NCBI RefSeq assembly: GCF_025231485.1
Contig: NZ_CP104003.1
Location: 3,472,001 to 3,536,000 of the forward strand
Origin: Salinirubellus salinus
GTDB lineage: Archaea > Halobacteriota > Halobacteria > Halobacteriales > Haloarculaceae
DNA: 64,000 bases
Reading direction: 5' to 3'
In this document: piece by piece, positions 51,310-59,259 of the stretch
Layout: each line of letters begins with the position of its first letter
Numbering within the stretch: position 1 is the first letter of the stretch
The notes under the pieces: model-generated
The model's input: only the letters and a program-made list of their open reading frames with translations
What the model was told of the DNA's origin: nothing
The model's database searches: none
Program-made: the position numbers and the translations under genes

Positions 51310-52617
51310 ATGGCAGACGACAACGCTGACGACGGCCAGCGACGGTTCGAGACCAACGCGCTCCACGCCGGGCAGGAACAACCCGATCCGGCGACGGGCG
51401 CCCGCGCACCGCCCATCTACCAGACCACCTCGTACGTGTTCGAGGACGCCGACCACGCCGCGCGGCTGTTCGCGCTCGAGGAGGCCGGCAACATCTACTC
51501 GCGGCTGATGAACCCGACGAACGCGACGCTCGAGAAGCGCCTCGCCACGCTCGAGGGCGGGGTCGGAGCGCTCGCCACGGCCAGCGGGATGGCCGCGCTC
51601 AACCTCGCGACGTTCATGCTCGCCGAGGCGGGCGACAACGTCGTCACCGCCTCCTCGCTCTACGGCGGCACCTACACCTACTTCACCCACACCGCCCCGC
51701 GCCGTGGCGTCGAGGCGAGGTTCGTCGACACGCTCGACTACGACGCCTACGAGGAGGCCATCGACGAGGACACGGCCTACGTCCACTGCGAGACCATCGG
51801 CAACCCGGCGCTCGTCACGCCGGACCTCGAACGCCTCGCCGACATCGCGCACGACAACGGTGTCCCGCTGTTCGTCGACAACACGTTCGCCACGCCCGCG
51901 CTCTGCTCGCCCATCGAGCACGGCGCGGACCTGACGTGGAGTTCGACGACGAAGTGGATCCACGGCCACGGCACCACCGTCGGTGGCATCCTCGTCGACG
52001 GCGGGTCGTTCCCGTGGGCCGAGCACGCCGAGAAGTTCCCCGAGATCGGCGCCGAGAACCCGGCCTACCACGGCGTCAACTTCTCCGACCGGTTCGGCGA
52101 CGCGGCGTTCACCTACGCGGCGCTCGCGCGTGGCCTGCGTGACCTCGGGAACCAGCAGTCCCCCTTCGACGCGTGGCAGACGATGCAGGGCGTCGAGTCG
52201 CTCCCGATGCGGATGGAGCGCCACTGCGAGAACGCGATGGCCGTCGCGGAGTTCCTCGAGGACCACCCGGACGTGGCGTGGGTCACCTACCCCGGCCTCG
52301 AGAGCCACGAGACGCACGACATGGCCTCGAAGTACCTCGACGGCGGCTACGGCGGTATGATCGCCTTCGGCCTCGCCGGTGGCTACGACGCCGCGAAGAC
52401 CACCGTCGAGTCGACGGAGGTGGCCAGTCTGCTGGCGAACGTCGGCGACGCCAAGACGCTCGTCATCCACCCGGCCTCGACGACCCACCAGCAGCTCACC
52501 GAGGCAGAGCAGGAGGCGGCGGGCGTCACCGCCGACATGGTCCGTCTCTCCGTGGGGACCGAGAACGTCGAAGACATACTCGCGGACCTGGACCAGGCCA
52601 TCGCGCAGGCGAACTGA
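51310..52617 (+). CDS. metY: O-acetylhomoserine sulfhydrylase-like PLP enzyme (second copy)
   Basis: Paralogue of the 48716-50023 product, also 435 aa. PLP Lys in [36 protein letters not shown] and the C-terminal FGLAGGYDAAKTTVEST. Differences from the first copy cluster around the entrance and small domain (for example LFALEEAGNIYSRLMNPTN against [19 protein letters not shown], read in part), so the two may prefer different acceptors, such as sulfide versus cysteine or methanethiol. Its own promoter region (GGTATGGTAGATTG) precedes the start. Confidence 0.9.
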   Translation: MADDNADDGQRRFETNALHAGQEQPDPATGARAPPIYQTTSYVFEDADHAARLFALEEAGNIYSRLMNPTNATLEKRLATLEGGVGALATASGMAALNLATFMLAEAGDNVVTASSLYGGTYTYFTHTAPRRGVEARFVDTLDYDAYEEAIDEDTAYVHCETIGNPALVTPDLERLADIAHDNGVPLFVDNTFATPALCSPIEHGADLTWSSTTKWIHGHGTTVGGILVDGGSFPWAEHAEKFPEIGAENPAYHGVNFSDRFGDAAFTYAALARGLRDLGNQQSPFDAWQTMQGVESLPMRMERHCENAMAVAEFLEDHPDVAWVTYPGLESHETHDMASKYLDGGYGGMIAFGLAGGYDAAKTTVESTEVASLLANVGDAKTLVIHPASTTHQQLTEAEQEAAGVTADMVRLSVGTENVEDILADLDQAIAQAN

Positions 52618-52630
52618 GAGCCGCGTCGCC

Positions 52631-52879
52631 TCAGGAGAACGGCCAGAACAGCGTCGTCAGGCCCACCACGAACGCGGCAGGGTAGGCCGGGCGAGCGAGC
52701 GAGAACTGGAGCACCCGGTCCGGGGTGACCTCCGACCCCGGTCCCACGCCGAGTGACGCGACGACGACCCACGCGGCCAGTAGCGCCGCGACGGCGCCAC
52801 TGGTCCGGAGCGGGTGGCGGGACACCCAGCGGAGGGGGCCGCCGAACACCTTCAGACCGAGCCGTGACAGCAGACTCAT
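52631..52879 (-). CDS. Small two-helix membrane protein
   Basis: Protein of 82 aa, not recognised. A basic leader (LSRLGLKVFGGPLRWVSRHPLR, read in part) precedes helix 1, TSGAVAALLAAWVVVASLGVG, and helix 2, YPAAFVVGLTTLFWPFS, ends the protein. Two Arg/Lys-rich flanks suggest both termini face the cytoplasm. No motif hints at a function. It converges on the second MetY-like gene with 13 bases between. Confidence 0.6.
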   Translation of the reverse strand: MSLLSRLGLKVFGGPLRWVSRHPLRTSGAVAALLAAWVVVASLGVGPGSEVTPDRVLQFSLARPAYPAAFVVGLTTLFWPFS

Positions 52880-52960
52880 CTGTCCGTGAGTGGGTCGTCG
52901 GCCGGCAAAAACCCGCGTCAGACGGGCGGACGACGCTCGCCGCCCGTGTCGCGCCCCGGT

Positions 52961-53593
52961 CTACAGGACGCCCTCGTCCGCGAGCAGGTCCTGTAGCTCC
53001 GGCATCGATGAGACGACCACGTCGCAGTGGGGCCGGACGGCCGGTTTCGGCTCGTAGCCGACCGCGAGCCCCGCGACCTCGAGCATCGGCAGGTCGTTCG
53101 CCCCGTCCCCGACGGCGACGGTGTCGGCCATCTCGACGCCCAGTTCCTCGGCGAGGTCCTCCAGCGCGTGGTCCTTCGTCCCCTCGATGAGCGGTCCCTC
53201 GGCGCGGCCGGTGAGGTGGCCGTTGCGCGAGACGAGGTGGTTGGCGACGATGGTGTCGACCTCGACGTCCTCGGCGGCGAGTGCGGCCTCCACGCCCCGG
53301 TCGAACCCGCCGGTGAGGATGGCGACGTGGTGGCCGGCCTCGCGGAGCGCCCGGACGACGTCGGCCGCACCGGGACGGAGCGAGACGGACTCGAAGGCGG
53401 CCTGCGCCTCGTCGTCGTCCAGTCGGAACAGCAGGTCCGCCCGCTCGTGCAGGCTCTCGGCGTACGATATCTCGTCGTTCATCGCCCGCTCGGTTATCTC
53501 GGCGATCTCGTCGGCGACGCCGTGGCGCTGGCCGAGGAGGACCATCATCTCCGAGTCCGAGAGCGTGCCGTCGAAGTCGAACGCGATGAGCAT
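52961..53593 (-). CDS. serB: Phosphoserine phosphatase
   Basis: HAD-superfamily phosphatase of 210 aa making serine. Motif I is DFDGTLSDSE with the Asp nucleophile and acid, motif II lies in AILTGGFDRGVE, motif III in EGTKDHALEDL, and motif IV in AVGDGANDLPML. The size and cap insertion (EISYAESLHERADLLFRLD, read in part) are those of SerB. Serine then feeds cysteine, which supplies SufS and could link to the methionine block. The start at 53593 is the only Met before the motif. Confidence 0.92.
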   Translation of the reverse strand: MLIAFDFDGTLSDSEMMVLLGQRHGVADEIAEITERAMNDEISYAESLHERADLLFRLDDDEAQAAFESVSLRPGAADVVRALREAGHHVAILTGGFDRGVEAALAAEDVEVDTIVANHLVSRNGHLTGRAEGPLIEGTKDHALEDLAEELGVEMADTVAVGDGANDLPMLEVAGLAVGYEPKPAVRPHCDVVVSSMPELQDLLADEGVL

Positions 53594-54117
53594 TACGTGG
53601 GCTGTCTCTCCCTGCCGGCTTGAATGGTGGCGATACCGCAACGGGTGGTTCGTGGGGTGTGGTTCGTGCTGCGATGTCTGTGACAACGAGCGGACTAGCG
53701 AGTCGCGGTCCACAGTGAACCGCACAGCGACCGCCCAGCAGAGCGACCGGTCGCGCCGACAGGCGCGACACGGCGGCCCCGGCCCACCCCCTGTCTGCGC
53801 CCCCGCTCGCTTTCGCTCGCGGCGGCCGCGCAGACCGCTGTGGTCTGCTCAGTCGAGCAGACGCTCCGGCGCGTGCGGTGAGCGGTGCCGGCTGGAGGCC
53901 GGCCCGCGAACGACTCCGCGCGGGGTCCTCACGAGGCCGGAGGTCGAGTGAGGGCTCGGCAGCGCAAGCGCTGCCGGTGGATGAGCGAAGCGAATCGGCC
54001 GAGGAGGCGTGTGGCTGTTGCCGAGCTGTGCGTTTCACTTCGTCCCGCGCTAGTCTCTCCACTCGGCTGGAACGAGTCCGGTTCCCCGCTCGCCCGACCC
54101 GAACTCCTCGTCGTCTC
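53594..54117. other. Gene-free, hairpin-rich stretch
   Basis: No gene is supported over 524 bases. Inverted repeats: arms CAGACC/GGTCTG (53831-53847), arms GTCTGCTC/GAGCAGAC with loop AGTC (53843-53862), arms GCCGGC/GCCGGC (53887-53903) and arms CGGCAGCGC/GCGCTGCCG with loop AA (53957-53976). A GAGCGAAGCGA motif is at 53983-53993. It reads as a mosaic of haloarchaeal intergenic repeats in the space between divergent genes. Confidence 0.7.
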
Positions 54118-56826
54118 CTAGTCGTCCACGGACATCGGCTCGCGCTCGCGCGCCCGACTCGGACCGACCGCGACCCCACTCGGCCCGTACCGCCGGGTCC
54201 ACAGCACGAGCAGCGACGGCAACACGACCACGCTCGCGAGGAACGAGTAGGCGATGGTGATGGCCGTGACGACGCCGAACTGCTGGAGGGGTTCGAGGAT
54301 GGCGAACGCGAGCACGCCGACACCCACCACGTCCGTCACCGCGGAGCCGAGCAACGCCCCACCCGTCCCGAGCGCCGCGGTCTCGACGGCCTCGGCCGTC
54401 GACGCGCCCCCCTCGAGTTCCTGCACGTAGCGCTCGGTGACGTGGATGGAGTAGTCTACCCCGAACCCGACGGTGAACGAGGTGATGAGGGCCGTCATCA
54501 CGTTGAACGGGACGCCGAGGAGGGCCATCGTCCCGAGGATCCACGAGACGGCGAACGTCACGGGGAGGATGGTCACCACCCCGAGCGAGGCGTGGTGGCC
54601 GGCTCGTCGGTAGACCGCGACGAGGAGGCCCAGCACCACCGCGAGCGTGATGGCGAGCGCCTGCGTCACCGTGTCGAGCAACTGCGTGGCGACGGCCTGG
54701 TTCTGGACGGGCTGACCGGTCGCGATGGCTCGCAGGCCGTCGCCCTGCACCGGGGTTGTGGCGTTGCGGACCTCGCTCGTGATGGTCGGCTCGCTCTCGG
54801 TGCCGTTCACGGGCGCCTTCACACGCAGGGCGACGTACTCGCCACCCCGCCGGTCGAGGACGGTCCGCGCGGCCTCGGGTTCGGCCGCGTAGAACGCGTC
54901 GTAGAGCGTCTCGAGGTCACGGTCCGGGACGCCGTCGCCGTCCTCGTCGCTGGCCTCGAGGGTGGCCGCGAACGACTCGTTCCGGTCGGCGACGGCGTGC
55001 ATCATCGTCAGCGGCGAGCGGGTCGCGGGCCGGCCGTCGGGGAGGACCAGCGCCACCCCGGTGTCGTTGACGACGTCGCTGGCACGCTTCACGCGCCGGA
55101 GCGTGTCGGGTGCGGTCACCTCCCCGCGGACGAGTAGCTCGGTGTAGGTGCCGTCGTAGACGAACTCGTTGGCCTCGACGTAGTCGAGGTTCGCCTGCGC
55201 GGTGTAGTTCGAGGGCTGCATCGGCGTGGGCAGGTCGTCGGTCCACCCCGGCACGTCGCCGTCGTCGACGAGCAGGTCGTCCTGCTCGAACCGGTCCCCG
55301 ACCTGCGTGGCGCCGTAGACGCCGCCCGCGGTGACGAGGAGGGTCAGCACGACGACGGCCCACGGGGTCGACCGGGCGAACGCGACAGGGACCGCGAGCA
55401 GGGTCCGCAACCGGCCCTCGGTGCCGAACGCGCGCCCGGTGCGGTCGTGGCCACGTGCCTCGAGGAACGTGTCGACCTCCACCTTCAGCGCGGGGAGGAA
55501 CGCGCCGAAGACGACGAACGTGGCGAGGATACCTACCGCGCTCACGACGCCGAACGCCCGGATGGGGCCGACGCCGCTCGCGAGGTTCGAGAGGAACCCG
55601 GTCGCGGTGGTGAGCGTGACGAGCGCGAGCGCCGCGCCGACGCTCCCGACGGCGACGCGCATCGACGGGGCGACGCCGTCGCTCGGCTTCCCAGCTCCCG
55701 GCTCGCGGGTCGTCGCTGCGCTCCTCCCCGCTCGCTCGGACGGCGGCCCTCCCGGTGGTCGGGCCGCCCGTTCCTCTCGCTGCCGCATGAACACGTGGAT
55801 GGCGTAGTCGATGGAGAGCCCCATCAGGAGGACGGGGACGGCGACGAACAGCTGGTTGAACGTGACGCCGGCCCAGCCCATGTAGCCGAACGTCCAGAGC
55901 AGGCTCGTCCCGACGCCGACAAGGGTGAGCGCGGCGTCGACGGCGTCACGGTAGGCGACCCCGAGCAGGAGGACGACCAGCAGCAGGGCGACGGGCCCGA
56001 CGATGCGGAGCGAGTCGACCGACGAGCGCCGGAGCTCGTCGTTCACCATCCCGTCGCCGACGACGATGGCCTCGCGGTCCGGGCCGAGGTGGGCGTTCAC
56101 CACCGCGCCGGCGGCGGTCTGTGCGGCGGTGAGGTTCTCCGGGTCGGTCTCCTCGTGGTGCGAGACGACGAACGCCGTCGCCGTCGCCGTCTTCTGGTTC
56201 GCCTCGTAGGTGGTCGGGACGAACGCGAAGCCGCCGCCGTCGGGCCACGTGTGGCTCACGTCCGAGAGGACCGTGCCGACGGCGTAGGAGGTGTAGCGCT
56301 GACGTTCGAGGTCGCTCAGCTCCCGGAGGGCGGCCGCCTGCGCGTCGAGCGAGGGACGTGGCTCCACGCGGACGTCGTCCACGTCGGTCTCCCGCTCGCG
56401 CTCGATGGCGACGACGGCGACGACGGTGGCGATGGAGAGCGGGCGCTGTTCGGGGTGGAGGGTCCGGGCCACCGTCTCGTTGGCTTCCAGCGCCCGCTGG
56501 GCCGCCACGTACTCGAGGTACGCCTCACGCGTGAGGACGTTCCGGTCGCGGCGCGGGGCGGTCTCCGGGAGCGTGGTCCGGACCACGACCAGACTCTGGG
56601 TGACGTTCGACTCGCCGCCGGAGAGGTTCGCCTCGACGTAGTCGGTGGCGTCGGCCTCGGCCGTGCCACCGCGGAACTCCTCGAGCGAGGTGGAGAGTTC
56701 GACGGCGGGGGCGCCCGCCCCGAGGACGAGCGTCGCCAGCAGGACGGCGACGAGGACCGGTCGCCGCCCCGCGCCGGTCACTGTCGCGGCCAGTCGGTCG
56801 AGCAGCCCTGTCCGGTCGTCGGTCAC
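54118..56826 (-). CDS. RND/MMPL-family membrane transporter
   Basis: Large transporter of 902 aa with two repeated halves. Each half has an outer domain of about 200 residues and six membrane helices; the fourth-helix motifs are LSIDYAIHVFMRQRE in the first and VGFGVDYSIHVTERYV in the second. The pattern matches archaeal and bacterial MMPL/RND proteins that export lipids or other hydrophobic compounds. A low-complexity cytoplasmic insertion of about 35 residues (Pro/Arg/Ser-rich, PSERAGRSAATTREPGAG) follows the first motif and contains the GAGCGNAGCGA DNA motif at 55713-55723. Substrate unknown. Confidence 0.88.
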   Translation of the reverse strand: MTDDRTGLLDRLAATVTGAGRRPVLVAVLLATLVLGAGAPAVELSTSLEEFRGGTAEADATDYVEANLSGGESNVTQSLVVVRTTLPETAPRRDRNVLTREAYLEYVAAQRALEANETVARTLHPEQRPLSIATVVAVVAIERERETDVDDVRVEPRPSLDAQAAALRELSDLERQRYTSYAVGTVLSDVSHTWPDGGGFAFVPTTYEANQKTATATAFVVSHHEETDPENLTAAQTAAGAVVNAHLGPDREAIVVGDGMVNDELRRSSVDSLRIVGPVALLLVVLLLGVAYRDAVDAALTLVGVGTSLLWTFGYMGWAGVTFNQLFVAVPVLLMGLSIDYAIHVFMRQREERAARPPGGPPSERAGRSAATTREPGAGKPSDGVAPSMRVAVGSVGAALALVTLTTATGFLSNLASGVGPIRAFGVVSAVGILATFVVFGAFLPALKVEVDTFLEARGHDRTGRAFGTEGRLRTLLAVPVAFARSTPWAVVVLTLLVTAGGVYGATQVGDRFEQDDLLVDDGDVPGWTDDLPTPMQPSNYTAQANLDYVEANEFVYDGTYTELLVRGEVTAPDTLRRVKRASDVVNDTGVALVLPDGRPATRSPLTMMHAVADRNESFAATLEASDEDGDGVPDRDLETLYDAFYAAEPEAARTVLDRRGGEYVALRVKAPVNGTESEPTITSEVRNATTPVQGDGLRAIATGQPVQNQAVATQLLDTVTQALAITLAVVLGLLVAVYRRAGHHASLGVVTILPVTFAVSWILGTMALLGVPFNVMTALITSFTVGFGVDYSIHVTERYVQELEGGASTAEAVETAALGTGGALLGSAVTDVVGVGVLAFAILEPLQQFGVVTAITIAYSFLASVVVLPSLLVLWTRRYGPSGVAVGPSRAREREPMSVDD

Positions 56827-56927
56827 AGTTGTCCGTGGGTGCGGGTCGTGGGGGATAGGCCCGTTGCCGGGGTGGCCCGGCCGGTTTTGAACGGCCGGTC
56901 AGCGACTGCCCGCCACGACGGACCGGA

Positions 56928-56933
56928 TTTATC
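56928..56933 (+). promoter_or_regulatory. TATA box of ridA
   Basis: TTTATC is 30 bases before the ATG at 56958. Confidence 0.6.
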
Positions 56934-56957
56934 CCCACGGCGACCGATTCGGCGGGC

Positions 56958-57338
56958 ATGAAGGAGATTATCAGCACGAACGCGGCACCCGAGGCGGTCG
57001 GTGCGTACAGTCAGGCGACGAGCGACGGGTCGCTCGTGTTCACCGCCGGGCAGATTCCACTCACGCCGGACGGTGAACTGCTGGACGACGCGCCCATCGA
57101 GGCCCAGACCGAGCAGGCGCTGGACAACCTGATGGCGGTGCTCTCGCAGGCCGGTGCCGGGATGGAGGACGTGCTGAAGGTGACCGTGTTCCTCGCGGAC
57201 ATCGACGACTTCGACGCGATGAACGAGACGTACGCGGGCTACTTCGAGCGGGAGCCACCCGCCCGCTCGGCGGTGCAGGCCGGTGCGCTCCCGAAGGGGG
57301 TCGGCGTCGAGATCGAGGCGGTCGCGAGCGTGGAGTGA
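56958..57338 (+). CDS. ridA: Reactive intermediate deaminase RidA (YjgF/YER057c family)
   Basis: Soluble trimer-forming protein of 126 aa that hydrolyses reactive 2-aminoacrylate and related imines released by PLP enzymes. Conserved signs: VGAYSQATSDGSLVFTAGQIPL (read as GAYSQA and FTAGQIP), FLADIDDFDAMNETYAGYF, and the active-site Arg in PPARSAVQAGALPKGVGVEIEAVA, read as PPARSAVQ. Several PLP enzymes in the window (SufS, ArgD, MetY) could create its substrates. The next small gene starts 1 base after its stop codon. Confidence 0.95.
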   Translation: MKEIISTNAAPEAVGAYSQATSDGSLVFTAGQIPLTPDGELLDDAPIEAQTEQALDNLMAVLSQAGAGMEDVLKVTVFLADIDDFDAMNETYAGYFEREPPARSAVQAGALPKGVGVEIEAVASVE

Positions 57339-57339
57339 G

Positions 57340-57546
57340 GTGGAGCCGCGAACGAAGGCCAGTCTGCTCTGGGGCGTCGTCGGGGCGCTGACGTTCCTCG
57401 TCGGCATCCAGGGGTTTCGACTGGTGACCGGCGAGGGGGCGACGCTCCCGGTCGCGGTGGGCGTGGCCCTGCTCGTGGGGGTCACGGCGGCCGCGACGAC
57501 GTACGTCCTCGACGGGCGCCTGCCCGGCCCAAAGGAACAGTCTTAA
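57340..57546 (+). CDS. Small two-helix membrane protein
   Basis: Protein of 68 aa starting with GTG right after the ridA stop, so it is probably translated from the same message. Two helices are visible, ASLLWGVVGALTFLVGIQGF and LPVAVGVALLVGVTAAATTYVL. The tail GRLPGPKEQS is polar. No function is recognised. Its TAA stop overlaps the TTAAG box that probably drives the tRNA-Ser gene. Confidence 0.65.
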   Translation: MEPRTKASLLWGVVGALTFLVGIQGFRLVTGEGATLPVAVGVALLVGVTAAATTYVLDGRLPGPKEQS

Positions 57547-57547
57547 G
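57542..57547 (+). promoter_or_regulatory. Promoter box of tRNA-Ser
   Basis: CTTAAG lies 32 bases before the mature tRNA 5' end at 57574, the expected archaeal spacing, and overlaps the stop codon of the preceding gene. Confidence 0.55.
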
Positions 57548-57573
57548 CGGCGTAGTAGGTTAGTTCGGGACGA

Positions 57574-57654
57574 GCCGGGATGGCCGAGTGGTAAGGCGCA
57601 CGCCTGGAAAGCGTGTTCCCTCTGGGATCGGGGGTTCGAATCCCTCTCCCGGCG
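57574..57654 (+). tRNA. tRNA-Ser (GGA)
   Basis: 81 bases without encoded CCA. Acceptor arm GCCGGGA pairs with TCCCGGC (57647-57653), discriminator G. D-arm GGCCGAGTGGTAAGGC; anticodon stem CACGC/GCGTG around loop CTGGAAA with anticodon GGA at 57606-57608; a long variable arm TTCCCTCTGGGA as in tRNA-Ser; T-arm GGGGGTTCGAATCCC. No intron. Reads serine codons UCC and UCU. Confidence 0.97.
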
Positions 57655-57694
57655 CTCCTGCGGCGAACGACGTGAGCAGCGGAGCGTCCGCCGT

Positions 57695-57789
57695 GAGGGT
57701 TCGAACCAGGGAGGAGCTCGCTCTGACCGTGGTCACGGCGGTAGCCGTGACCCGACGACGGCTTCGCCGTCGGCGTGGTTCGAATCCTC
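57695..57789. repeat. Inverted-repeat element beside tRNA-Ser
   Basis: End arms GAGGGTTCGAACCAG (57695-57709) and GTGGTTCGAATCCTC (57775-57789) match in inverted order at 13 of 15 positions and resemble the tRNA T-arm. Inside are hairpins GGTCACGGC/GCCGTGACC with loop GGTA and CGACGGC/GCCGTCG with loop TTC. The right end continues TCCCGCC, like the tRNA 3' end. It could be a decayed attachment site, a small non-autonomous element or a structured RNA. Confidence 0.65.
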
Positions 57790-57826
57790 TCCCGCCCCAA
57801 CGACGTCGCGCTCACCACTGGAGTGC

Positions 57827-58411
57827 TCACGTCCCCGGCAGGACGTCCCCGAGAGAGGCACCGACGGCCATCACGATGGCGGTCACGGTGACCTGCCCAG
57901 CGGCCGTCAACGGTGTGGCCCACTCGACTCGTCCCCAGATCGTCATCAACACGAGTGCCATCACGCCTGCTATCGTCGGGATGCCCACCAGTCGGACGGG
58001 GACCACTCCCCAGAGGAGGTCCGCTTCGACCTTCTCGAACTCGACCGCGTGCAGGATCTCGTAGACCAGGACGAACCCGAACGCGACCGTGAGGGCGAAG
58101 AAGAGTGGGTTTCCCGCGATGAACCGGCCGATCTCGAGCGTTCCGTCCTCGACGATCATCGGCATCCCGAAGAGGAAGCTTCCGACGACGGCTTCCCCGA
58201 CGTCACGGGAGTCGAACGAATCACTGAGTCGCCCGAGGAGAGGCGGCCGACGTGCGAGGCGGAGGACGCGCATCGTCTCACGCACCTGTTCTAGCTCTGC
58301 TGCAGAGTCGACGATACCCTCGAGTTCCTCCAGTTCCTCGTACACGTCTTCGACGTCGAACTCCTCGTCGGACGCGCTCGCGGCTGGTGAGTCCCGAGAA
58401 CTGTGGCTCAT
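57827..58411 (-). CDS. DUF2391-like integral membrane protein
   Basis: Protein of 194 aa. The first 60 residues are acidic and helical (EEFDVEDVYEELEELEGIVDS, coiled-coil-like), then a polar linker and four hydrophobic segments: VGSFLFGMPMIVEDG with its downstream helix, NPLFFALTVAFGFVLVYEIL, IPTIAGVMALVLMTIWG and VTVTAIVMAVGASLGDVL. This pattern fits haloarchaeal DUF2391 membrane proteins, role unknown. The coding DNA is less G+C-rich than its neighbours and it sits beside the tRNA-linked repeat, so transfer is possible. A TTTAAG box at 58435 precedes it. Confidence 0.75.
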   Translation of the reverse strand: MSHSSRDSPAASASDEEFDVEDVYEELEELEGIVDSAAELEQVRETMRVLRLARRPPLLGRLSDSFDSRDVGEAVVGSFLFGMPMIVEDGTLEIGRFIAGNPLFFALTVAFGFVLVYEILHAVEFEKVEADLLWGVVPVRLVGIPTIAGVMALVLMTIWGRVEWATPLTAAGQVTVTAIVMAVGASLGDVLPGT

Positions 58412-58434
58412 GCTACACGGACGACACTGATTCG

Positions 58435-58440
58435 CTTAAA
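58435..58440 (-). promoter_or_regulatory. TATA box of the 57827 membrane-protein gene
   Basis: TTTAAG on the minus strand is 29 bases before the ATG at 58411. Confidence 0.55.
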
Positions 58441-58553
58441 CACAGGTCGAGGTCGGAGTGAGTACGCGTCCCCCCGATAACGCAGCGTGGCGGGTGGTGG
58501 CGGGACCGGCCGAACCACCCGGATTGAACTCACCTCCGCGAGAACGCCCCCGC

Positions 58554-59069
58554 ATGCTCAGACGCCTTCGGGAGACCGGTCCGGTCGTCCTCGTCCCGGC
58601 CGCGTGGACGTTCGCCGTCCTCGCGCATGTCGGGACGCTCACCACACGGACCGTCCTCATCGCGCACGTCGTGATGACCGCCCTGCTCGTCGCGTTCCTC
58701 GTCCTCTCGTGGGCGGAGATGACCGAGGGCGTCCTGCGGGTGTGGCGGACGGTCATCGTCGTCGGCGTGCCCGTGACGCTCGCGGGTGTCGCCGGGTTGC
58801 TGATACGGCCGGGCGGCGCGCCCCTCCTCGCCATCGCGCTCGTGGGGTGGATGGTGGTGCCGGCGCTCGCGCTCGCCCGGACGGCGCCGATGCTCCCGAG
58901 CGAGGCGTCGGCCCGCATCGCCACCGTCGGCGGGGGGCTCTCGCTGCTGGGGGCTATCCTCTACGGCGCCGGGTGGTTCCTCTCCTCGCCGACGGTGACG
59001 CTGGTGGCGCTCGGCCTCGTCGGTGTCGGGCAGACCGCCGGCATCGCGGACGCCGTCTACCGCTACTGA
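58554..59069 (+). CDS. Integral membrane protein, function unknown
   Basis: Protein of 171 aa with five or six hydrophobic segments: VVLVPAAWTFAVLAHVG, TVLIAHVVMTALLVAFLVLSW, TVIVVGVPVTLAGVAGLLI, LLAIALVGWMVVPALAL, GGGLSLLGAILYGAGWFL and TVTLVALGLVGVGQTAG. Two short charged loops lie between helices 2-3 and 4-5. The VGQTAGIADAVYRY tail is distinctive but not recognised. It stands between a divergent membrane gene and the thermosome gene. Confidence 0.7.
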   Translation: MLRRLRETGPVVLVPAAWTFAVLAHVGTLTTRTVLIAHVVMTALLVAFLVLSWAEMTEGVLRVWRTVIVVGVPVTLAGVAGLLIRPGGAPLLAIALVGWMVVPALALARTAPMLPSEASARIATVGGGLSLLGAILYGAGWFLSSPTVTLVALGLVGVGQTAGIADAVYRY

Positions 59070-59224
59070 GGTACTTATACCCTGCTCGGAGTGACCCGCT
59101 CGGGGAGGCTCCAGACTGGGTGTGTCAATGGGTCACAAACGCCGCGAACGGGTCGCTCGGTGGTGAATCCTGCCGCTTCACCCGCGGCGTCTGACACCTC
59201 GCTCGCGTCCGCGAATCCCAGACA

Positions 59225-59232
59225 TTTATATA
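59225..59232 (+). promoter_or_regulatory. Strong TATA box of the thermosome gene
   Basis: TTTATATA is the most AT-rich box in the window and lies 28-35 bases before the ATG at 59260, as in haloarchaeal heat-shock cct promoters. Confidence 0.75.
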
Positions 59233-59259
59233 GAACCGCGGGCAAACTCTCTCCCGAAC

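Noticed and set aside
54118-56826. Frameshift or gene fusion in the RND transporter because of the odd Pro/Arg/Ser insertion
   Set aside because: Both halves stay in the same frame and the insertion lies in a loop; it fits an in-frame repeat insertion.
57775-57800. Second tRNA gene near tRNA-Ser
   Set aside because: Only a T-arm-like end is present; no anticodon arm or 5' acceptor strand could be paired.
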